A program made the position numbers and the translations under genes. From positions 9,826,155-9,890,154 of the forward strand of contig NC_052518.1 of assembly GCF_014356525.2 (NCBI RefSeq): a DNA stretch of 64,000 bases, in the 5' to 3' direction. The notes under the pieces are model-generated. The model ran no database searches and was not told the DNA's origin. It saw nothing but the letters and a program-made list of their open reading frames with translations. The stretch comes from Nilaparvata lugens. Its lineage: Eukaryota; Arthropoda; Insecta; Hemiptera; Delphacidae. Positions 30,001-41,000 of the stretch are shown one piece after another (positions within the stretch are counted from its first letter, which is position 1; each line of letters begins with the position of its first letter).

Positions 30001-31560
30001 AATGAGAAGGCACTGGGGAAAGGGGGCCTCGACTATGACGGAAAGCACTTCTGAAGAAAAAAATCACAAGTCGATAAAAGGAAAACACAGTGGAAAAATA
30101 AATTGGAAGTTGAATAAGAAGCAGTAGTGGTATTGTTATAGAGACAGGGGACTATACTGAGTAATCACGGATCACAGAGACAGAGGTGCTGTTCAACAAG
30201 AGCAGGGAGGCCTGATGCTATCCGGTCGGGAGCTAACAACAGACTGACAGTGATGGGACAGAGAAGCTACAATAAACTGGAGAAAACAGGAATAATCTGG
30301 AATTATCGACTTGAATAAAATGAAATTGCAAGATCCCACAAGAATAATCTGTATTATAGACAAAACAGGTTGATTGTTTTATCTTATCACAAGCGACGAC
30401 CGCTCAACAGTCATGTAGCACTGAAATTCAGATTAAACTGGCAGTACTACAACGTAGGATAAATGCCATTTCCCACTGTTCATTCTAATATGAAATGATG
30501 ACAAAAATTCTCTTATTGATTTCCTCAATAGAATTGATATATTGGAGAGAAAATATAGCCACTGAAAATATCTACACAAGCACAGGCCGTGAGAAACTTG
30601 GATCTGTCCACAAAACGTGACTAAATCACAATTAGAACAATAGCACAATAGAACTTCGACTTCTGCAATACTAATACAGTCCAAGTAATTTCCTAAACCA
30701 AGATGGAATTAATTGAATTGAAATAAAGGAGATTTTATTTCAATTTATAACTGGCCGTCAGGTCTTTTTTTCAACTTCAAAATAATATTGGAGAGATCGA
30801 ATCATATTTGAAACCAATAAAATACGATTGTAGTGCAACATGACTCCCAATCAAACGCAACTTATTCAATTACTATGAATAATCCATTGCAACATAATTG
30901 ACTCATATCCCACAGAATAATAACACCTGTTATTTACTGCATCATAATTTACTAATTACCACGGATTAAAGCAATTATCACCGGCTCCATTCTATGATTG
31001 TAATAAATATTTAAACCATAACCTCATGGATAAATATTATTATTCAGAATAGACTGACAGTTAATTTTCTCCTATAACATAAATCGTCATATAGTTCACA
31101 GGCTATAACTGACAACTTAAAAAAAAAAATAATAATACGAATTCCATATGTTTAACCCATGCTTGGTATCAATTGGATCAGAAGTTGGATGGCAAAGGGG
31201 CGATTTATTGGGGATGGAAGAAAGGAACAACAAGATTTTTCCAACTTAGCAGATAAAGCCCAAAGACTAATTATCTGTATAATTAAACTGAAATGGTTGA
31301 GTTGCCACTCAGCTTAATTTTGATTCTGTTTAACCAGGAAAAATTACTTGGAATTTGTTATTAACTTTACTACCTTTAAATAGGCCTATTATCAACGTAT
31401 TTCTCTAGACAAGAAATAATATTATTTCCATCCTCCAATATTATGACTAGTTTCAACTAGTGCCAATGCTACTAACTATCTTGAACCCCCTAATTAAACG
31501 TGGACTATATCTCAAAATGTATTTTCTCCAAACTTGATGCTATTTTCCCCTTCTAGCCTC
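30000..31560. other. AT-rich segment inside the gypsy element
   Basis: The base composition drops sharply compared with the coding parts on both sides. I see no coding frames or transposon ends. It may be an insertion into the element or an original noncoding region. Confidence 0.4.
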
Positions 31561-31565
31561 TCACC

Positions 31566-32840
31566 TTATTGCTGATGCTGGATTCCCCTTCCTCGGTACT
31601 CCATCAGCCGAGTGGGTAGCATCACCCGGCTTATGTGACTCCTCCTATTGTCACCGTCCTCCTCTGCACCGGCTCCTCCATCGTTGCCGTCTCGGCCATC
31701 GCGGCCGACTCCTACATCATTGCCATCTCCTCCATCCTCGACCTCTTCGTCCTCGGGAAGGGGCGGCAAGATCTTTATAACTTTCACGTGAACAGTCAGC
31801 CTCTTACCGGCAGCTCCCTTTAACAGCACTACTGAAGTGCTCAGCATTTTCTCTACCTCTTAGGGCCCAGAAAATTTTGGAGCTAACTTAGCCGCAAACT
31901 GGTTCACTCCAGATGAGAGATGATAATCCCTCTTATACATCAACTGGCCCGTCCTTAGTTCCAGCGGTCTTCGCCTAAGATTATAATACCTCCTGGTATT
32001 ATTATAGGCCTCGATAAGATTATCTAGAACGAGTTTCTGTACACGCTTCAGTACTTGCAGCCTTCTCAGCTGGGCTGCTCGACTCGTGCCTCCATCCTCC
32101 TGTCTGGGATTGCCTTCCTCCTCGCAGCTAGTATCTCCTGGTGCTCTCAATTCTCTTCCGAAGTTGAGGAAAGCAGTGGTATACTTAGTACTGACATGTA
32201 CTTCTGTATTCATGACAAAACAAAACACCTCCATGTAACGATCCCAATCAGCATGGTGTTCGCCCACGTAGAGCTGTATCATAGTCTTCAAGACTCTATT
32301 AACCCTCTCTGTAGGGTTACAGCTCGGTGTATACGATGGAGTATAGAATAATGTGATGCCATTATCCTTACAGTATGACTTAAAAAGTCTACTGGTATAC
32401 TGTGTTCCATTATCACAGATCAACAGCTTCGGCACCCCATACTTGGTGACCACCACCTCCCTCAAAGCTCGTGCAATGGCATTACTGTCTGCCTGATCTA
32501 GCGGCTGAGCCTCCATCCACTTCGTGAACTGGTCTTGAAATACCACCAGATATTTATTTCCTCTCTTCGAGCGAGGTAATGGGCCCACAATGTCGGTGCT
32601 AACGGTCTCCCAGGGTCGCACCACCTTCCTCAGACTATTCATCTGTCCATATGGAGGCCGCTGCTCCACTTTGTGTTTCATGCAGGTCTCGCAGTGCCTC
32701 ACATACTTCGCGACATCTGCATACAAGCCTGGCCAGTAATAGCGACAGGCTATCCGGTGATAGGTCTGGAACACCCCTTGATGGCCAGCTGTCGGTGCAT
32801 CATGGCTTTGCTGAAGTATTTCAGCCCGTGCACTGCTCGG
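31566..32840 (-). pseudogene. Gypsy integrase with in-frame stop
   Basis: Integrase inserts the cDNA into the host genome. The frame carries the HHCC zinc-binding module (SHDAPTAGH upstream of the first Met, then RHCETC). The catalytic core has Asp in STDIVGP, Asp in ICDNGTQYTS and Glu in NPTERVNR (about residues 61, 121 and 156 from the Met at 32774). The C-terminal part runs to KFSGP, where a TAA at about 31860 interrupts the frame; it then continues open, with a Gly/Asp-rich end, to 31566. Inactive as it stands. Confidence 0.9.
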
Positions 32841-33146
32841 GATACACAGCTTCCAGCCGTCACTCTCCGGTGCATCAGGAGGCTGCTGTCGGGCACATAT
32901 ATGTCGTTATAAGGCCTCACCCCTCACCATATAATCGGGATACTTCTCTGGATGATGGAGTAGATTGCTCTTCATCCTCCTTATCCATCTACCGTCTTCC
33001 ATGATGATGGCGGCCACCTCTCCTGTAGGCTCCTTTTGGCCTTCATGAGTGTTGGCCGGTTTGTCACCTCCTGGCAACGCTCGAGAGAGTGCATCAGGGA
33101 CCACATTCAGCTTCCCTCATCGGTATTTGATAACCAAGTTGTACTC
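32841..33146 (-). pseudogene. RNase H-integrase connection, broken
   Basis: This in-frame continuation of pol begins VVPDALSRALPGG, a hallmark at the end of RNase H/connection in gypsy Pol (the D-A-L-S-R motif). Two stops lie just upstream (near 33147 and 33117), and a pair of compensating frameshifts lies around 32830-32910. The coding trace YVPDSS is seen only in a shifted frame. Confidence 0.75.
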
Positions 33147-33728
33147 CTACATTTCCAAGGCCCATCTCGCAAGCCTTCCTGTCGGGTTCGGGATGGCTCT
33201 GAGCCACTTTAGAGCCTGGTGATCTGTGATCACTGTAGTCTCGTATCCCTCTATATACGGCTTGAATTTTCTCAATGCAAAAATCACAGCCAGGCATTCC
33301 TTTTCGGTGGTAGAATACCTCAGTTCGGCCCCCTTGAGCCCTCTGCTTGCGTAGGCGATGACCTTCTCCTCCCCATTGACCTCCTGGGTAAGTACAGATC
33401 CTAATACATATTCTGAGGCATCTGTCTGGAGTGTGAATGGAAGTTCAAAGTGAGGATACGTGAGCACTGGTGATCTACTGAGGGCCCCCTTTATCTCCTG
33501 GAAGGCCCTCTCCTCTTCCGGTCCCCAGTGCCACTTCACTCCTACCTTCAACAACCAGTGCAAGGGGGTTGCAAGGTCCGAAAAATTTGGAACAAACCTC
33601 CTATACCAGGACGCCAATCCTAGAAAACTCCAGAGCATCCTCAGCCGCTGTGGAGTTGGAAATTCGTTCACAGCTCTTACTGTTTCAGGATCGGTCCTGA
33701 GTCCCTGCTCCATCACTATGTGACCCAA
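33147..33728 (-). pseudogene. Gypsy RT thumb and RNase H
   Basis: This starts with YLGHIV-type sequence just after a TGA at about 33741. It contains LGLASWYRRFVPNFSDLA, then RNase H motifs QTDASEYVLG, TTEKECLAVIFAL and VITDHQALKWL, which supply the acidic D-E-D residues. It degrades the RNA strand during reverse transcription. The frame ends in TAG at 33147. Confidence 0.92.
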
Positions 33729-33740
33729 GTAGCATAGCTC

Positions 33741-34330
33741 TCACTTCAGGAACTGGCACTTCTCCTGGTTAATTACCAAGCCAGCCTCTCGTAGCCTTCT
33801 GAACACTCTAGCTAAATTTAGCAAATGAGCTTCCAACGTTTCTCCCAGGATGATGACGTCATCCAGGTAAGCAAAGGCACAGGGCTCCAACTCCGGCCCG
33901 ATTACCCAGTCTAGAAGACATTGAAATGCATCACCAGCTGAGTGTAGTCCAAATGACATCATCCGGAATTGGAATAGCCCCCTTCCCGGAACTGTAAATG
34001 CTGTAAGCTGCTTACTCTGCTCCTCCAATGGTACTTGCCAGTACCCACTCTTCAAGTCAATTGAAGAAATGTATTTAGCATTCCTCAATTGATCAAAATG
34101 GCCTGTCATATTTGGCAAAGGATACACATTTCGTTCCATGAGTGCATTAATTTGATGGAAATCAATGCAAAATTGCATCTTTCCATTAGCCTTCTTCACC
34201 AAGACAATTGCTGAGCTCCAAGGGCTACTGCTCTGCTCAATAACCCACTGATTGAGCAAACTGTCCATTTCCTCATTGATCACCACTTGCATAAGTGGAT
34301 TGTGAGGATACGGACGTTGTCGGAATGGCT
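33741..34330 (-). pseudogene. Gypsy reverse transcriptase (fingers/palm)
   Basis: This contains SSSPWSSAIVLVKKANGK, FCIDFHQINAL, SSIDLKSGYWQVPL, FGLHSAGDAFQ and the catalytic box FAYLDDVI. The order and wording are those of Ty3/gypsy RT. The frame is separated from the upstream protease frame by a frameshift near 34330-34360 and ends in TGA at about 33741. Confidence 0.95.
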
Positions 34331-34332
34331 CA

Positions 34333-34780
34333 GCTCCTTCCTGATTTTATGCACCAGGAGGTGGGTCGCACCCGGCACATCTCTGAATTTTTCAGCTCCG
34401 CCTCCAGGAATTTTTCGAACTTCTCCTTTTCTGAAGTGACTGCTGCCACCTGTTCCACTAAAGCTGGAGGCAATATCATCCTCCTCTGCCTAAGATTGAG
34501 TCTTGCTTGAATCGCTTTCAAATGACTTAATCCCATAATCATTTCAGATTCTAACTCGTTGATCACTGCCACTCTCCAGTAGACTTGTCTACTGCAAACC
34601 TCGGCCGTCAGCTTCAGCTCCTCCACCACGGGAAGCTTCTCTCCAGTCACCAAAACAGGTTGTTGACTGATTGGTTTAATCTGGCAATCGCCAGACTTCT
34701 TCAGCCATCATGCTGCCTCTCCAGAGACATAGGACAACTCAGCTCCGGTATTGACCAGTGCATTGAGCCAGGCATCTTGG
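34333..34780 (-). pseudogene. Second retropepsin-like domain (NTG)
   Basis: Directly N-terminal to RT, this region reads LNALVNTGAELSYVSGEAA, then a stop at 34708, then in the same frame VTGEKLPVVEELKLTA, AVINELESEMIMGLSHLKA and onward to the RT leader. The (D/N)TGA...and hydrophobic-hydrophobic-G(L/M)..L pattern is that of a retroviral-type aspartic protease. The catalytic Asp is Asn here, so it should be inactive. A full protease with DTG precedes it. Confidence 0.65.
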
Positions 34781-35460
34781 ACACGTACCAGCATGAAGAC
34801 GTGCGTCTTCTGGGGTTGTGGACACTTTCCTTGCATGTCTATCACGGCTGCACCGGACTTCATCTCTCTCTCTCGGACCTTCACAGTTTTCTGGGTAGTT
34901 GGAGCGCTTTTCTCCCTGGGTTGAGGCTCCCACTCCACGATATGGGTGCGAGTGTCAATTTTCACCCTGTGCTCCCTCAGAAACTGCATACCAAATATAA
35001 ATTCGGGTGATAATCCCTCCATGATTGTCATCACCGTGGGTAGCACCTCTTGGTCGACTCTCAGGTTGATTTCCACCTTCCCATACAGCCGCGCTGCTGT
35101 TCCATTGGCCAAGACCACACCCCTCTCTGTAGATGTTCTCCTTGCACACCCAGCTGCCTCCAAGCTTGCGAGCGTTGCTAAGCTTGAATAGTTGGATTCA
35201 GCTCCTGTATCGAGTAAAGCTCGATATTGGTGGCCAGCTACCTCGACTGTGGTATACAGCCTGTTGTCAAACTGCAACTCTGGTTCCAGTTGAAGCTGGT
35301 TCCTGGTTCTCACCACAGCAGCTTTGTCTGTCGTTCTCTTCTGGTCTCTCTCACAGGTGCATCTGGGACGAGGCTTCCCACAGGTCGCGCAGAGAGAAAC
35401 CTCAGGGCACTCAGACCTCCAGTGACCCGCCTTCTTGCACTGCCAGCACACAGGTCCCAC
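34780..35460 (-). pseudogene. Gypsy zinc knuckle and first retropepsin
   Basis: The zinc knuckle is CWQCKKAGHWRSEC (residues 211-224 of the frame starting at 36078), followed by a second cysteine cluster CATCGKPRPRCTC. The protease has ALLDTGAESNYSSLATL (Asp at about residue 290) and SPEFIFGMQFLREH (about 358-371), a complete retropepsin layout. It would process the polyprotein. Confidence 0.88.
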
Positions 35461-36078
35461 TGGAGTCGACTCTGCACGCCGTTGGGTTGTTGTAGGCTCA
35501 GGTTCGGGGCAAGATTTCACGGGTTTACGAACCTCCTCCTGTTTCGCAGCCTGCTGCCTATGTTGAGCACTTTTCTCCTCTGACTTTATCCGCTCATACT
35601 GCCTGGCCAGCTTGAGCAGGTCATCCACCAAATAGACTTCGGCTTCCCTGATGTACAGCTTGTACCCAGGTAGGAGATTCTTGTAGAGCCTCTGTAGCTG
35701 GTGGCTGACTGAGAAATCTCCTCTCCTTCTCATGAGGGTCTGAAGTTCCTCTACATTATCGTTGATGGCCTCGCCTTCATGCTGCCATCGACCCAGGATT
35801 TGAGTATCCAGGTCCTCCTCGTAGGTCACTGGATAGTAACGAGACCGAAAGTCTCTTACAAAATCGTTCCAATGATGCCAGAAACTCCTCCGGTTCCGCA
35901 TCCACAAGGAACACCTTCCCACTAACATTTCTGGTAGCGCCGGGAACAACTGCTCCCCTGTCAGCCCGTAGGCTTGTTGTAATTCCTTGAGGTGCTCCAG
36001 GAAACTAGGAGCGTCTCTGTTGCCATCATATGACAACCTCCATCCCCGAACCTTATCGCACACCATTCCTGGGTCCAT
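35460..36078 (-). pseudogene. Gypsy Gag capsid domain
   Basis: This is the retrotransposon Gag (capsid) domain, with features such as SFWHHWNDFVRDFRSRYYP and LDTQILGRWQHEGEAINDNV (about residues 65-115), then a basic/Gln-rich linker to the zinc knuckle. Capsid forms the particle around the RNA. It is in the same frame as the N-terminal Gag ORF and separated from it only by a TAA near 36136. Confidence 0.85.
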
Positions 36079-36135
36079 AAATGGAGTGTGAGGTGCTGCA
36101 GATCGGATTGGTGATCTTGGTGCATGTTGAGGCCT

Positions 36136-36768
36136 TTACTGATGAGCCAGTGACACCTCTGGTCTCACTAATGCAGGTCTCGCATGATACAGTGGACCAG
36201 TATCTGCATTAGCCGGTACTGTTCTTGTCAATGCTGATTGCATCACAGCCTCTTCACTTGGAGGCAGTGGTAGCATTCTGAGGAATCCCTGCCGCTGCTC
36301 TGCTAACGCTCTCCTATATATGGAACAGTTGCCGTCAGTAGGCACCGAGTCCAAGAGCAATTCGATGGTGTCTCTGCTCCACAATTGATACACCCATGAA
36401 TGGCATGACTCGCCATCTGAAGCTGGTGACGCCTCCTTGGGTAGTTTTTCGAGTCTAGAAGACTCCTGGTGATCCTCCTCTACAGGAGGCCACAGTGACG
36501 TTGCTCCCTCCGCCTTGTGGTAGCTCACACTAGCTCCATCGCTAGCCTGGTTCGGACTGCTAGATTCGCCTGCTGTCCTCCTGTGATGATCCACTAGAAC
36601 CTTCCTCAGCTCCGCCATTGTACCTGTTGTAGGTAACCCCGCCAAAGTTGCTAGCTCCACTGCTTCATTACGGTGGAGTTGGTAGATCCAGGACACTCCT
36701 GGATCGCTGCTTTCCTCTCGTGCCTCCTTGTCCTCTCCAGCGCGATAACACTTCTCTTCTGTACTCAT
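36136..36768 (-). pseudogene. Gypsy Gag N-terminal region with two SAP-like repeats
   Basis: The likely start is the Met at 36768 (MSTEEKC), 26 bp past the primer-binding-like site; the open frame extends into the LTR but that part is probably untranslated. Two similar modules occur: WIYQLHRNEAVELATLAGLP...TMAELRKVL (about residues 27-63) and WVYQLWSRDTIELLLDSVP...YRRALAEQ (about 125-160). Their leucine and Gly-Thr patterns resemble SAP motifs. The frame stops at a TAA at 36136. Confidence 0.75.
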
Positions 36769-36793
36769 TGCTGCTTTTCTCCTCCTACCTTGA

Positions 36794-36812
36794 GCCCCAC
36801 GTTCGTGTGCCA
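36794..36812 (-). other. Primer-binding-like site
   Basis: Five bases inside the right LTR, the minus strand reads TGGCACACGAACGTGGGGC. This resembles the tRNA-Lys-type primer site TGGCGCCCAACGTGGGGC used by several retroelements, with three or four differences. Position and the initial TGG fit. Confidence 0.55.
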
Positions 36813-36818
36813 ATCTTC

Positions 36819-37014
36819 TGAGTAGATTTTTGCCCACACCTTCTTCTAACAGAATTCCCAGTGTCACTCTGGGCTGGCTAGACTCAGTTGGCGACTGGGG
36901 TGGGCCGCAGCAGGGGACGGGAGACTTGGTGGGGCGTCCATCAACCACCCTTGTTCGAGTCTGGGGTTGAAACAGGGTCTTGAGCACCTTGGAGAAATGC
37001 TTCCCTCTTCAAGG
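36819..37014 (-). repeat. Right (5') LTR, truncated
   Basis: This begins TGAGTAGATTTTTGCCCACA and matches the left copy up to ATGCTTCCCTCTT. It then changes abruptly to AAGGTAAGGTAAAAATTAAT. The loss of the outer LTR part means the promoter-bearing end is missing. Confidence 0.82.
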
Positions 37015-38412
37015 TAAGGTAAAAATTAATCTCGGTGGATTCCTGAGTTCAAGCGTAGATCAACTCAGGTTTAAAAGATAATCTCGGTGGATTGCTGAGA
37101 TCGGGATCAGGCTGAAATGTGATAATCTCGGGAGCAAAAATGATGATTTTAGACTCCAACTTAGACCTGCTAGGAGGCAGGTTTAAGTTCGGGATTAAGC
37201 CGTTAACTTGCTATTGTTTCGATTTTATCAAAAACCAGTATCAAATTGGGGTTTGTCTTTGAATTCTGAACAATTTCATTACCCATTAAGTCATATTTGA
37301 AATGTTTTTCCACTGATGTTTAAAATATTATAACATAAGAAAGTGAAAATGAAAACACCTTCAAACAACAAGAAAATTCTATACCTTTCACAAGAAGGGC
37401 CTCCCCCGGAAAATTTTAGAAAAATACCCTCAATTTGGTGTAATTTCAAGCAATTTCTACTTGAAAGACTACATCCTAATAATGCAGTTTCTTTATGTTC
37501 ATTGAGCTAATTATTATTTAATTTTTAATAGAAAATAATATATCATAGGCCTATGATATTTCAGTTCATATAACAAATAGAATGGAAATATAATTTTATT
37601 AGACATTCAATTGATTCAAAAAATAGTTTCTAAGTTATAGTCTTCAAACCTATGATTTTCATGATTTCTACTCAAGTGCAAAAAATATATTGGGCGGGGA
37701 GGGATATATCCATGTTCTCAGATATTATTGGAGATTTGTATATCCTCCTGTCCCCAGTGGAAACTACTCTTTAATTATAGCATAACTGAGACATTTTGTG
37801 GGTACCATACTTAAAAAAAGGTGCTGGAGCATTGGTTAAGGGAACTACGTTTCAATCACATGAACTGATTTACATACATGATCTATTCATATTCATGCAT
37901 AAAACTGAATGGACAATTATCAATACATGTTATATTGAACTTTCAATTGTTAAAGATGGTAAAAACAAAACTGACTTACTTCAAAAAGATCTTTCTGAAG
38001 TATTCGTTATACGCAGTTCCATAGAGTAAAGATACTGTTTGAAAGTTACCTATTTATTTGTCTCTGGCAGTACGCACTAGCCCATTCACTGTGTAGCCCA
38101 TAATTTTATCATCATTCTCTCAACACTTATATTATATATTTTTCGTTTAAAACAATGTCTGAGAAAATATTAAATTCCTTTGACTCAATTTACCTTTGTT
38201 GATTACCTTCTACGAATCTGGGCTACGATAGTATCGATTAATTAGTATTGATTAAATGGCTATAATTGGTTCGAACATAATATGGAACTGCACCTACATC
38301 AGTAATGAAGGAGAACTGTATTAAATACGTTGTAATTGTAAGAGAGTGTGAAATGATGATATCTATGTGGGGTTGATTGTTCCTGATTGGAGGCAGCTGC
38401 GTTTGCTTGCAT
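37015..38412. other. Intergenic, with a short repeat at 37030-37200
   Basis: TAATCTCGGTGGATTnCTGAG occurs at about 37032 and 37079, and a TAATCTCGGG remnant follows near 37122. TTAGACCTGC and GCAGGTTTAAG at 37163-37190 are inverted. It may be a small MITE. The rest is AT-rich with no gene seen. Confidence 0.5.
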
Positions 38413-38512
38413 NNNNNNNNNNNNNNNNNNNNNNNNNNNNNNNNNNNNNNNNNNNNNNNNNNNNNNNNNNNNNNNNNNNNNNNNNNNNNNNNNNNNNNNN
38501 NNNNNNNNNNNN
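38413..38512. other. Assembly gap of 100 N
   Basis: A run of exactly 100 N marks a scaffold gap of unknown true size. Frames drawn across it are meaningless. Confidence 0.99.
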
Positions 38513-38749
38513 ATCGCAAACCACTTGATACTCATACTGTATCAACTTCAAAGAATCGCAGAGAATTCTTCTTCTTCTCCTTCTTCTTCAAAGACAAACT
38601 AATAGTACTCTTATCTTATCTTATCTTATTCTATAATAGTACTTACGCTTATCCGTTCTCTATAATTGAAGTTGATACAGAATCAAGTGGTTTGCGATTC
38701 TTTGAAGTTGATACAGTATCAAGTGGTTTGTATAATTTTTTCTGCCAAA

Positions 38750-39530
38750 AAACCATGTTTTTCAAGTTTTTCTCGAAAACGGCTCTAACGATTTTCTTCA
38801 AATTCATACCATGGATAGCTATTTATAAGCCCTATCAACTGGCATGAGTCTCATTTGTAGGAAAATTTCAGGATCTCCGTAATATTCTTGAGAAAAATGG
38901 CGGATAATGACTAAAAAACCATGTTTTTCACGGTTTTCTCGAAAACAGCTCTAACGATTTTCTTCAAATTCATACCATGGATAGCTATTTATAAGCCCTA
39001 TCAACTGGCATGAGTCTCATTTGTAGGAAAATTTCAGGATCTCCGTAATATTCTTGAGAAAAATGGCGGATAATGACTAAAAAACCATGTTTTTCACGGT
39101 TTTCTCGAAAACGGCTCTAACGATTTTCTTCAAATTCATACCATGGATAGCTATTTATAAGCCCTATCAACTGGCATGAGTCACATTTCTGGGAAAATTT
39201 CAGGATCTCCGTAATATTCTTGAGAAAAATGGCGGATAATGACTAAAAAACCATGTTTTTATAACGGCTCTAACGATTTTCTTCAAATTCATACCATGGA
39301 TAGCTATTCATAAGCCTTATCAACTGACATGAGTCTCATTTGAGGGAAAATTACAGGATCTCCGTAATATTCTTGAGAAAAATGGCAGTTACTAAAAAAC
39401 CATGTTTTTCACGATTTTCTCAAAAATGGCTTGACCGATTTTTTTTGAAATTCATACCCTGTATAGCTATTTATCATCTATATCAACTGGCATGAGTCTT
39501 TTTCCTGAGAAACCAATGGGTGTCCACCCC
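38750..39530. repeat. 166-bp tandem array, about 4.7 copies
   Basis: CCATGTTTTT recurs at about 38753, 38919, 39085 and 39251 (166-bp steps) and again at 39400. Each unit has CGAAAACnGCTCTAACGATT, GGATAGCTATTTATAAGCCC and GAGAAAAATGGCGGATAATG. The final unit is of a second subtype (CAAAAATGGCTTGACCGATT) also seen at 5460-5600. Confidence 0.95.
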
Positions 39531-39539
39531 ATCACTACA

Positions 39540-39990
39540 GGAATCGAAAGATGTAGAGTTTGATACCAGAGAAAGCCTTAATTAATGTGTTCAATGGAAC
39601 CAATGTGAAGGAACTTTAAAAGGACCCTAAATCACAATGGTTCTCCAAAAATTTCAATTGTTTCTTGATTTCATTGATAAAAATTTACATTATTTCTTAT
39701 TGACAAATCAGTAGAAAAGCATGTTCCTATCAAACACTACACAAAACTCAGTCGAGAGGCAGCGCAATAAAAGTCTGTTATAAGTAACAAATGCAACGCC
39801 AATTGCATTGAAATTGATGTAGTGAGCTCTCCACACATCAAAAATTGTTTAGTGATAGTAAACATCGATGAACATCTACAATAAATTGATAAATAAGCAT
39901 TTTTAAAAGTGCTCTTACGGAAATTTGAGTAGGAAAAAGCTTAATGTAGTTGTATATGGTTCCGCTAGATGGCGCTGGCAGTAAAAATGA
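39540..39990. other. Intergenic, nothing recognised
   Basis: This is AT-rich sequence with no frames, tandem repeats or transposon ends that I can support. Confidence 0.5.
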
Positions 39991-39992
39991 TA

Positions 39993-40500
39993 CAAACTAC
40001 TTGATACTGTATCAACTTCAAAGAATCGCAGAGAAATGAAACAAAAGGTTGTTCAGTACTCCGTGACCGAATGAAATAAATGAGGAGGAGGAGGAGTTGG
40101 AGGATAAGTTGGAGGAGGAGGAGGAGGAGAAGGAGGAGGAGGAGGAGGTGGTGGAGGAGGAGGAGGAGGAGGAGTAGGTGGATGAGTAGTAGGGAGAGGA
40201 GAAGAAGAAGAAGAAGAAGATACAAACTACTTGATACTGTATCAACTTCAAAGAATCGCAGAGAAATGAAACAAATGGTTGTTCAGTACTCCGTGACCGA
40301 ATGAAATAAATGAGGAGGAGGAGGATTAGGAGGAGGAGGAGGAGTAAGAGGAGGTGGAGGAGTTGGAGGAGGAGGAGGAGGAGGAGAGGAGGAGGAGGAG
40401 TTGGAGGATGAGGAGGAGAGGAGAAGAAGAAGAAGAAGAAGAAGAAGAAGAAGAAGAAGAAGAAGAAGAAGAAGAGAAGAAGAAGAAGAATATTATATCA
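39993..40500. repeat. Tandem 228-bp unit ending in GGA/GAA microsatellite
   Basis: CTTGATACTGTATCAACTTC...ATGAAACAAAnGGTTGTTCA...GAAATAAATGAGGAGG occurs at 39993 and again at 40221. Each copy runs into a purine-strand (GGA)n/(GAA)n tract. Related head pieces flank the gap at 38515-38560 and, inverted, at 38665-38730. It looks like a SINE-like element with a simple-repeat tail, duplicated in tandem. Confidence 0.85.
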
Positions 40501-40918
40501 ATTACAAACATTTTCCTCTCAACAGGTCCAGCCCGATATTATTGCATAATTCTTCATACAGTACGGTATATTTAATTCAGTAAAAAATGAAAGTATCATA
40601 TTCAGAGAACCATTACAATATTATTCATCAATTCATATGGAAATTGTATATCCTCCAGTTCATGAATTGGTATCTGCTTTCTCAACCTTCCGGTAGTCGC
40701 GCCCTACTCAGTCACACGAGCAGTCGCGTGTTGTATTTTGTACAACATCCAATTTTCCAAGTGTTGTGTACTATGTTTACTGTCTATGTTTATTTTACGC
40801 CTATAATCTGGATGATTACCATTTCATAGCCCAATAAGGTACATCAAGCAAAGCCATTAATTCTGTGTTATTGGTTCGTTTACAGTCCCCGTATACAGTC
40901 TTTCCCTATCTTATGCAC

Positions 40919-40935
40919 TGTGTGTGTGTGTGTGT

Positions 40936-40999
<64 letters not shown>
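40919..40999. repeat. (GT)n microsatellite
   Basis: This is an almost uninterrupted GT run of about 80 bp, with one GG interruption near 40936. Confidence 0.97.

Positions 41000-41000
<1 letters not shown>

Larger units (their letters stand above)
24981..37014 (-). mobile_element. Ty3/gypsy LTR retrotransposon, degraded, about 12 kb
   Basis: The element is bounded by direct repeats of about 190 bp beginning TGAGTAGATTTTTGCCCACA at 24981 and 36819. On the minus strand it encodes Gag, zinc knuckle, protease, RT, RNase H and integrase in gypsy order. A primer-binding-like site abuts the right repeat. The right LTR stops matching after about 37014, so the 5' end is truncated or rearranged. Several in-frame stops and at least three frameshifts show it is dead. 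The 3' third is filled with GC-rich minisatellites. Confidence 0.9.

Noticed and set aside
32055..35583. Plus-strand frames of 60-141 codons within the gypsy region
   Set aside because: They are shadows of the minus-strand pol/gag coding sequence.
38238..38847. Frames running across the N gap
   Set aside because: They contain 100 unknown bases, so the frame is not real.
40080..40583. Arg-, Glu- or Ser-rich frames
   Set aside because: They are translations of GGA/GAA microsatellite.
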